A DNA stretch of 22,003 nt from CAYZWU01 sp964482235 (lineage in GTDB: Bacteria; Planctomycetota; B15-G4; CAYZWU01): the NCBI GenBank assembly GCA_964482235.1, contig CAYZWU010000072.1, positions 1-22,003 on the forward strand. The letters are read 5' to 3'. The translations under genes were made by a program, and so were the position numbers. Of the stretch, positions 16,061-22,003 are shown one piece after another (positions within the stretch are counted from its first letter, which is position 1; each line of letters opens with the position of its first letter). The notes beneath the pieces are model-generated. The model did no database searches. It was not told where the DNA came from and saw only the letters and a list, made by a program, of their open reading frames with translations.

Positions 16061-16439
16061 GTCCAGATCCTTTGCGAGAATTGGTGGGGTGCCGCCGAAA
16101 TGCGCAACGACAGACGATGCGACGGATACGCCGGCGGTCGTAAAAACGATAGCGGAGAGTGGGAAAGGAACCGAACGGGAATTCCGGAGTGGGAGGCCAG
16201 GCAATTCGGTTCTTCCGGTCAAGCAGGGGAGAGCTCGAAACCATTCTCTCCAATTCCCGAAGTATGCTCCTAGCCGGAAACAGGTTTGGGATCAAGGAAT
16301 CGATCGAGAAAAAACGCGGCGAAAGAAGGTGTTGGTTGGAGGTTCCCGCCATCCGACACGATGAAACCCCGAAAGAGATCCACCTTGAAATTTCGGTTGT
16401 CGCCGCCGAATTTTCTAGGTGATATTGAATCAGTCTGAA

Positions 16440-16469
16440 ACGGCCCGGATCAGACTCGATCCAGGCCGT
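16440..16469. repeat. 23-base repeat (copy 2) inside a stable hairpin
   Basis: ACGGCCCGGATC (16440-16451) pairs with GATCCAGGCCGT (16458-16469) with one mismatch around AGACTC. It contains the second copy of the motif at 14414-14436. There is no T tract, so it is not a normal terminator. A dispersed repeat or regulatory hairpin fits better. Confidence 0.45.
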
Positions 16470-16741
16470 CCGTCACGCGGAAGTCCCCGGGAGTGGCGGC
16501 GAGCGGACAAAGGATGCAAACAGGCGATAATCAGGATCAAGAAAGTAATAGAAGGAGTCAGCTCCAGGTCTCAAGGGTGCTGTCAGAATGAACAAATACT
16601 AGGCAGAAGATCAGACTCGGAACGGTCAGCACGGTGATGAAGATAGCCGATAACTTCTTAAAATAACTAATGATAAGTGCACTTGCCACCGGCTATTTCG
16701 TGAGCTCGATAACGCAGAATTTAATAATTTACCTATTGAGT

Positions 16742-16760
16742 TATTCGCGATTCGCGAATA
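16742..16760. promoter_or_regulatory. 19-bp palindromic operator candidate
   Basis: TATTCGCGATTCGCGAATA is a perfect 9-bp inverted repeat around one T. It ends 10 bases before the ATG at 16771 of a gene whose product begins with a winged helix-turn-helix. A TTGAGT at 16736-16741 followed by 17 bases and a poor TAGGGT would place the palindrome inside a promoter spacer. Autoregulation by the downstream protein is the natural inference, as for AbiEi-type regulators. Confidence 0.6.
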
Positions 16761-16770
16761 GGGTATGCGT

Positions 16771-19700
16771 ATGAATCTGAAACCACAAGATTTGCTGGTC
16801 GTACTCAAGTTGGTGTCGAGCGGCTCAGCGCCGTACGGAACTCTGGCCCATCAACTCGGGATGAGCGCGTCCGAGGTCCACGCTGCTGTAAAAAGGGCGG
16901 CTTCAGCCGGATTGTTGGATACCACCGATCCGGAAAACCGTCGAGTTCAAACACGTGCTCTGTATCAATTCCTCATCCATGGAGTTCCCAGAGTGTTTCC
17001 GGCAAAGCCCGGTCCCATAGTGCATGGCACACCGACAGCACACGCCGCGCCACCGCTGTCGTCAATAATTGCATCACAAGACGACTTATTACCTGTCTGG
17101 CCGGATCCCGACGGAAAGACCAGGGGATACGAGTTGCGGCCGCTCTACAAGGCAGCCCCTGGAGCGGCGAGACGCGATCCAGTACTCCATGAGTTGCTCG
17201 CCCTCGTTGACGCCATTCGGTCCGGAAGAGCAAGGGAAAGGAGTGCGGCTGACCTTGAACTGCGGCGCCGTCTTCTGACAGCACCGGAAATGCGACAGCA
17301 GGTCGGGCCGTTCGGTATCACTGAAAACGATCTGGATAGATGGTCTGACCTCCAAACCGGGTCAGAGTACATTCTCCCCGATCTCATCAGGCGTCTTGTT
17401 TTCTTTCTCGTGCCGCGAGAAAAACTCGTGGAAGCACCATGGTTTCCTAGCCACAAATCCGCGAACCAGCCGGGCTTCGACGGTGAGCTCAAGACACGGG
17501 CGCCGACTCTATTTGCAAATACGGAAGCGGCTGTCTGGGAGATCAGTTCACGGAAGGATATCCAGAAAAAGGCGAACGAAGACTTTGCCCTTCGGACCGG
17601 GGATCCTATGGGATGGGACAAGAAAGCGACAACATACATCGCGGTTACGAGCCGCATCTGGAGGAAAGGCAGATCGGCCTGGCTTCAGAAGAAACGTGAA
17701 GAGGGAGAATGGGCGGACGTAAGGGCTTATGATGCCACAAACATTGTGGGGTGGTTGCAACAGGCGCCGGCCGTGCATGCATGGTTCAGCTCACAAATCG
17801 GCAGGCCCTTGGACGACCTCGACACATTGGACTCCTACTTCACGCGTTGGTCCGGTCGGACTGCTCCTGATATTGACGAAAAGATCGCCCTTGCTGGGCG
17901 TGATCAGGAATGTCAAAAGCTGCGGGACTGGCTGCATGGGAATCCGAGCACGATCGTTGCATGGGCGGACACGATAGAGGAAAGCGTAGTCCTGTTTTGT
18001 GCATCAGTTCTTTCGAGCAATGAGCCTGAAAAGAACAACTGGCTTTCCCGAACCGTTATCGTGCGGTCCGAACAAGCATGGCAACAATTCTTGAATACAA
18101 GCATCTCAGATCCTGGTTCGCCGCTGGTTCTCGTGCCCGCGTTTTCATCATTCGATGGCGCAACAGCCGGCATCGAAGCACACTTTCTTTTCGTGCCGAG
18201 AGAAAAGGGACAAGAATGGCATTATGCTTCTCATCAGCTCGATCTTCGACCCATGGATCGGGATTCCCTGGCCGAGGCTTTGCGCGATGTCATTCCTCAT
18301 GCCGATGAAGCTCGAATGTTGGCTTACAACTGCGGAGGAAAACTGACTATCCTCCAGCGCCGGCTTGGATACAGACCTTCGGCACCGGACTGGATCGGAA
18401 AAGGAAATCCCGATTTCCTTGCGGCACTTCTTCTGGCCGGGGCATGGGATCCCAACAATGCCGCAGATACTCAGATCCTGGTTAGACTTGCAGGCGCAAC
18501 CGGATACAGCGGAATCGAGAAACTGACAAAGAATCTCTTTTCCGTCCCTGATCCCCCTTTACGCACGCAAGGGCAGGTCATTAAATGGCGTTCCAGGCTT
18601 GACGCCTGGGAGAGACTGACGGGAAAGCTCTCCCCTTCCGTGATCAACCGATTCAGGGAAACCTGCATCGAGGTCTTGGGTAAGGCGTCACCGCGGTTCG
18701 ATCTTCCCCCTGAGAAGCGATTCTATGCAAAAGCCCGGAATGCGGAGCTGCTGGAATCGGAAGCGATCAGGGAGGGCTTGGCGGAAAGTCTGGCTTATCT
18801 GCGAATGCGGGCAGATAACGTGCTGCAGCCTCTCCTGGAAACCGACGTTATTGCAGCCGTGGATGACGGTATATCTGGAGTGTTGCGTGGCGACTGGAAA
18901 AATTGGGCTACTCTGAACCAGCAACTTCCAGCCCTTGCCGAAGCATCCCCCTCGCTCTTTCTTTCCGTGGTCGAAAATACGCTTGATGACCGGCCACAGG
19001 TGTTTGAAGACCTCTTTCAGCAGGACAATCCGGGTGCCGGCCTCTTCGGCGCCTGCTGTCATACCGGGCTGCTCTGGTCTCTGGAGGGCCTGGCCTGGTA
19101 CGGAAAGTACTTCTCAAGTGCTGTCCGGATTCTGGCTAGGTTTTGTCATCTCGACCTGCAGTGTCGGCCTCTGAACTGTCCCATGGAGAGCCTCAAAAGG
19201 CTTTTTCATCCGTTGGTGAAACAAACAGCATGCTTCAACGACCGGCGCATACCTGTGCTCCAAGAGCTCTGCAAGAACGAGGAAGGTCGAGCCGTTGCTT
19301 GGATGGTAGTTTGCCATGTCCTCTCTATATTCTTCCAAGGCACCGCCGTGAGCAGTAATTATCGCCCGAGGTTCTGTGGCGATGTTCTACCTGAACCCCT
19401 TGACCAATATCCGCCTCTCGAGATCGTTGATTTCCTCAAAGAAATCAAGGCGTTGGCGCGCGACCTCATCTCCGACTACCCCGAACGGTTGCTTGAGCTG
19501 TTCGCAACAGGCGGGGCAACGGTGATCATCGAGGACGTGTTCAAGCATATCGAAGATCATGCCTCCAAGCTGCGACAGCGGAATCCGGAATTACTCGTCA
19601 AGCTCCAGAATTCTTTGAGGAAATGGGTATCCCAGCAATTCGCCGATGGAGCGGGCGAAGATTCAGTTCCACCCAGAGTCGAGAAAGCAAGGCAGCTCAT

Positions 19701-21165
19701 TGAATCGCTGGATTCGGAAAACAGCGCTCTCCGGGCTGCATGGCTGTTTGAACAGCCGATATTCCTTCCAGATCCTGTAGAAAGGGACAGCGATTGGCGA
19801 AAGAAGGAGAGACGGATTCAGGAGATGCGCTCCGAGGCAATCTCTCGGCTTCTCGATGAGCCGGACGGATTCGATCGAGTCATGGCCTTAGCCGATATCG
19901 CCGGCGATGCCGGTATTGTCGGTTCCACGCTTGCGGCGTTGCCGGGCACGGAAATACATGATGAGTCGATCATCCGTGGCCCCCTTGCTCTGGTAGGCGC
20001 CAGGAAACAAGCTGCCATGGCATATCTGTCACGGCGCACGAAAGATATGGGCTGCCCCTGGCTGATCAACCTGGTGGATCGGTTGAAGAACGAGAAAAGG
20101 GAGGACGCGGCAGTAGATGCCGTTCTGGCCGTGGAAAGTGTTCCAGAGATAAGGGACTGGGTGGAATCGCAAACAGATCAAATCAAGAGAAGCTACTGGA
20201 ATCAAGTCTTGCTGTGGCATCCGGCAGTGCGGGATGATGCGGAATTCACGAGAATCGTAACCTACCTGCTTTCCCTTCATCGCTGGAAGGAGGCAATCTA
20301 CTTGGCTGAGTGGGCATTGGATCAAGATAAAAAAATCGGCACGACGGAAGACTACTTTCGGATCCTCGAACATCCATTGTGTGATTGCCCTGAAGATAAA
20401 ATAAAAGAAGGACTAAACCATCCATTTTCTTCTTACGCCATTCCCAGGACGTTCGCTCATTTGGATCGATGCAAGAATGTCACCAGCGAGAGATTGGCTG
20501 AGCTGGAAGTATTTTATCTCGATCTTCTGGAACACTCTGAGTACGAGGTTAAACACATTATGCAAAAACTGGAGCAGAGTCCGAGCTTTTTCGCCGACCT
20601 CGTCGCAGCAATCTACCCCCCTGCTTCGGAGAGTGAAAACCTGACGGACATGCCTGAGGAGGAAAAGAAGAAACGGGAAGGGAAAGCCTACTTTGCATAC
20701 AGGATCCTTCGTGCCTGGAAGGGATATCCGGGAATTGCTTTACCCCCGGATGAGCGAGATGAATCGCTGAAGCAGTGGTGTGATCAAGCCCTGGAACTGG
20801 TGAAGGGTTCTGACAGATATATCGCGGGACAGCATCAAATCGGTGAGATGCTGTGTCGAGTACCAAGTCCTGCGGAGGATAGCGTTTGGCCGTGTCGAGT
20901 GGCGCGTGATTACCTTAATCTCGGATACAAAGAAATCGGCAGCGGTCTTGAACAGGCACGCTTCAATTCTTTCGGTACCTCATTCCGGTCGCCCGGAGAG
21001 GGGGGCAAACAGGAAAGCGAGATAGCCATCACGTATCAGGCTGATGCGGACAAGATCAGGGACACTTATCCGCGTATAGCAGCCCTGCTGGATAGGATGG
21101 CCCGATCCTATCAGGACCTGGCCGAGTACCAAGACAAGAAAGCGGAAGAGTTCACTGATCCATAG
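16771..21165 (+). CDS. giant fusion: winged-HTH, REase-like, NTPase-like and helical repeat regions
   Basis: A 1464-residue soluble protein. Residues 1-70 form a winged helix-turn-helix (LAHQLGMSASEVHAAVKRA, AGLLDTT), and 71-168 continue a module (VFPAKPGPIVHGTPTAHA, VWPDPDGKTRGYELRPLY, LLALVDAIRSGRARER) that I recall as a small stand-alone protein next to nucleotidyltransferases. Residues 180-345 contain GFDGE (235-239), VWEISSRKD (255-263) and KKANEDFALRTGDP, resembling a PD-(D/E)xK nuclease core (D237, E257, K262 as candidates). Residues 370-540 look like an NTPase domain but lack a Walker A loop. From about 545 the protein is alpha-helical, with LLWSLEGLAWYGKYF near 766. I recall uncharacterised giant proteins with a similar core but without the HTH. 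The ATG at 16771 is preferred: AGGG lies 7 bases upstream, whereas ATG 16765 has none. GC is lower than in the genes to the left. Function is not established; a defence or toxin-antitoxin role is inferred. Confidence 0.85.
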   Translation: MNLKPQDLLVVLKLVSSGSAPYGTLAHQLGMSASEVHAAVKRAASAGLLDTTDPENRRVQTRALYQFLIHGVPRVFPAKPGPIVHGTPTAHAAPPLSSIIASQDDLLPVWPDPDGKTRGYELRPLYKAAPGAARRDPVLHELLALVDAIRSGRARERSAADLELRRRLLTAPEMRQQVGPFGITENDLDRWSDLQTGSEYILPDLIRRLVFFLVPREKLVEAPWFPSHKSANQPGFDGELKTRAPTLFANTEAAVWEISSRKDIQKKANEDFALRTGDPMGWDKKATTYIAVTSRIWRKGRSAWLQKKREEGEWADVRAYDATNIVGWLQQAPAVHAWFSSQIGRPLDDLDTLDSYFTRWSGRTAPDIDEKIALAGRDQECQKLRDWLHGNPSTIVAWADTIEESVVLFCASVLSSNEPEKNNWLSRTVIVRSEQAWQQFLNTSISDPGSPLVLVPAFSSFDGATAGIEAHFLFVPREKGQEWHYASHQLDLRPMDRDSLAEALRDVIPHADEARMLAYNCGGKLTILQRRLGYRPSAPDWIGKGNPDFLAALLLAGAWDPNNAADTQILVRLAGATGYSGIEKLTKNLFSVPDPPLRTQGQVIKWRSRLDAWERLTGKLSPSVINRFRETCIEVLGKASPRFDLPPEKRFYAKARNAELLESEAIREGLAESLAYLRMRADNVLQPLLETDVIAAVDDGISGVLRGDWKNWATLNQQLPALAEASPSLFLSVVENTLDDRPQVFEDLFQQDNPGAGLFGACCHTGLLWSLEGLAWYGKYFSSAVRILARFCHLDLQCRPLNCPMESLKRLFHPLVKQTACFNDRRIPVLQELCKNEEGRAVAWMVVCHVLSIFFQGTAVSSNYRPRFCGDVLPEPLDQYPPLEIVDFLKEIKALARDLISDYPERLLELFATGGATVIIEDVFKHIEDHASKLRQRNPELLVKLQNSLRKWVSQQFADGAGEDSVPPRVEKARQLIESLDSENSALRAAWLFEQPIFLPDPVERDSDWRKKERRIQEMRSEAISRLLDEPDGFDRVMALADIAGDAGIVGSTLAALPGTEIHDESIIRGPLALVGARKQAAMAYLSRRTKDMGCPWLINLVDRLKNEKREDAAVDAVLAVESVPEIRDWVESQTDQIKRSYWNQVLLWHPAVRDDAEFTRIVTYLLSLHRWKEAIYLAEWALDQDKKIGTTEDYFRILEHPLCDCPEDKIKEGLNHPFSSYAIPRTFAHLDRCKNVTSERLAELEVFYLDLLEHSEYEVKHIMQKLEQSPSFFADLVAAIYPPASESENLTDMPEEEKKKREGKAYFAYRILRAWKGYPGIALPPDERDESLKQWCDQALELVKGSDRYIAGQHQIGEMLCRVPSPAEDSVWPCRVARDYLNLGYKEIGSGLEQARFNSFGTSFRSPGEGGKQESEIAITYQADADKIRDTYPRIAALLDRMARSYQDLAEYQDKKAEEFTDP

Positions 21166-21188
21166 AGATCGCCAGGGACGACAAAACA

Positions 21189-21884
21189 ATGAAGGCCGTG
21201 AATCCGGAAGATCTCGCTACCGTTGCCTCGAAGCTGAACAGGCTCAACAAGCGTTTCGCCTTTGTTGGAGGCTGTGTTCTACCCTTGCTCATGGATTCAC
21301 ATTATGTGGCCGCGACAAGACCGACCAAAGATGTCGATGTTGTTGTGGAAGCCCTGACCCGCATGGAGTTTTCCAGGCTGGAAATGGAGCTGAGGTCACT
21401 CGGATTCAGGCATGACATCCGGGTAGGTGCTCCAAGATGCCGATGGCTGATCGAAGGCATCATGGTCGACATCATGCCTGCATCTCCGGATGCCGCCGAG
21501 TTTGGATCACGCTGGTTCGAAGAGGCGCTGACTATTCCTGAAACACATGAAGTCAAGAAGGGAATGGAAGTCAATGTTATCGGCCCGAGCTACCTGCTGG
21601 CCACGAAGCTTGACGCATTTTTCAGTCGCGGCAGCAGCGACTACTACGGCAGCCGGGATCTGGAGGATGTTGTTGCTTTGCTTGAAGGCTGTTCCAGGCT
21701 TCTCCAGGCTGTCAGGATATCTTCCAGCGAGTTGCAGCAACATCTCTCCATTGGGATGCGGCAACTGCTCGATACGCCGGCATTTGTTGAATCCTATCCT
21801 GCCCATCTTTCACAAGAAGCTCCGCAGGGGACGGTCGAGCGGGTTCTCGATATTGTACGGAGCATCGCGGAATTAGGAAAATGA
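21189..21884 (+). CDS. AbiEii-like nucleotidyltransferase
   Basis: A 231-residue protein of the DNA-polymerase-beta nucleotidyltransferase fold. The glycine motif FVGGCV (25-30) is followed by TKDVDVVV with the metal-binding pair D48 and D50, and a third acidic residue is D94 in MVDIMP. The second half has the AbiEii-type ATKLDAFFSRG (138-148) and SRDLEDVVALLEG (155-167), with the basic and acidic residues K140, R156, D157 and D160. It starts 23 bases after the stop of the giant fusion gene with AGGGA about 10 bases upstream, so the two are almost certainly one operon. AbiEii and MenT enzymes of this fold act as toxins, some by adding nucleotides to tRNA. Here the toxin-like role is inferred from motifs and gene order, and the target is unknown. 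Confidence 0.88.
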   Translation: MKAVNPEDLATVASKLNRLNKRFAFVGGCVLPLLMDSHYVAATRPTKDVDVVVEALTRMEFSRLEMELRSLGFRHDIRVGAPRCRWLIEGIMVDIMPASPDAAEFGSRWFEEALTIPETHEVKKGMEVNVIGPSYLLATKLDAFFSRGSSDYYGSRDLEDVVALLEGCSRLLQAVRISSSELQQHLSIGMRQLLDTPAFVESYPAHLSQEAPQGTVERVLDIVRSIAELGK

Positions 21885-21925
21885 CTCGCGTAGCCATTCT
21901 TGTGCTTGGTGAAACGACGGGGGAT

Positions 21926-21995
21926 GGGGACCGACAAGGTACTTTTCACTCTGACTGAAATTCTACAGTTTGAAATCGGCGACACTTATCTGACA
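21926..21995. repeat. REP-like sequence after the nucleotidyltransferase gene
   Basis: GGGGACCGACAAGGTACTTT begins at 21926, a type of sequence I associate with dispersed REP elements of Y1-type transposases. At 21978-21995 GGCGACACTTATCTGACA repeats the motif near 28-49. No transposase is in view; the window ends here. The remaining bases hold no convincing gene. Confidence 0.35.
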
Positions 21996-22003
21996 AAGAC
22001 TTA

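Larger units (their letters stand above)
16061..16770. other. 710-base non-coding region before the giant fusion gene
   Basis: No convincing gene on either strand; frames here are short and lack ribosome sites and protein-like composition. The left half is GC-rich, while from about 16600 it turns AT-rich, marking the edge of the lower-GC two-gene unit. It holds the 23-base repeat and hairpin near 16440, a 10-bp palindrome AAGTGCACTT (16675-16684), an inverted pair ATAGCCG (16643-16649) and CGGCTAT (16690-16696), and the 19-bp operator-like palindrome at 16742. Confidence 0.6.

Noticed and set aside
16159..16422. 88-codon plus-strand frame in the spacer before the giant gene
   Set aside because: No ribosome site, no recognisable features and mixed composition. 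Treated as non-coding.
21189..21884. CD-NTase of a CBASS system
   Set aside because: The nucleotide-binding loop is FVGGCV with later K and RDLED motifs as in AbiEii. The GS-type loop of CD-NTases is absent, and no CBASS effector is adjacent.
21881..21958. 25-codon frame overlapping the nucleotidyltransferase stop as ATGA
   Set aside because: Too short, and most of it is the REP-like sequence. The overlap is probably accidental.

Overview
This window reads as chromosomal DNA of an uncultured, GC-rich, probably Gram-negative bacterium. Strong Shine-Dalgarno sequences (GGAGG type) precede most genes, two genes appear to start with TTG, and several large signal-peptide proteins end in a beta-rich tail of a kind I associate with Planctomycetes and FCB-related candidate phyla. 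That placement is from memory and weak; the sequence alone does not fix the phylum. I see no rRNA, tRNA, CRISPR array or transposase gene.

Left part (about 180-5121, minus strand): a compact bacillithiol (BSH) operon. Transcription runs from a class I SAM methyltransferase (start 5121) into bshC, bshB1 and bshA, and probably on into a second methyltransferase (180-860). The first three genes are coupled by 4-base overlaps. The three core enzymes make GlcNAc-malate, deacetylate it and add cysteine, so the cell can make the thiol. The leading methyltransferase is a good candidate for a modifier such as the one that makes N-methyl-bacillithiol.

Middle (about 5122-7291): a spacer with imperfect tandem repeats, a plus-strand two-PAS sensor with a LuxR-type DNA-binding tail, then an AT-rich stretch. 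That stretch holds a good sigma70-like promoter, a short reading frame broken by one stop codon, an 11-C run, and a perfect 16-bp bidirectional terminator followed by a second terminator-like hairpin.

Secreted-protein block (7292-16060, minus strand): a jelly-roll-like secreted protein, a small SAM methyltransferase, an M14 zinc carboxypeptidase, a C25 (gingipain-type) cysteine peptidase and a parallel beta-helix protein. The two peptidase genes are followed by clear minus-strand terminators, so these genes look like separate transcription units. Three of the four exported proteins end in a similar beta-sandwich tail.

Right part (16061-22003, plus strand): after about 700 bases of non-coding DNA comes a two-gene unit of visibly lower GC, and it is the most interesting part. 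A 19-bp palindrome sits just before a 1464-residue protein. That protein fuses an N-terminal winged-helix module to a restriction-endonuclease-like segment (GFDGE and VWEISS motifs), an NTPase-like segment without a Walker A motif, and a long helical C-terminal half. Twenty-three bases downstream is an AbiEii-like nucleotidyltransferase. The order (DNA-binding protein first, nucleotidyltransferase second, palindrome in front) resembles AbiE-type toxin-antitoxin loci, but the first protein is a giant effector-like fusion. I propose it as a candidate defence or toxin-antitoxin system. REP-like sequence follows immediately, and a related motif appears at the other end of the window.
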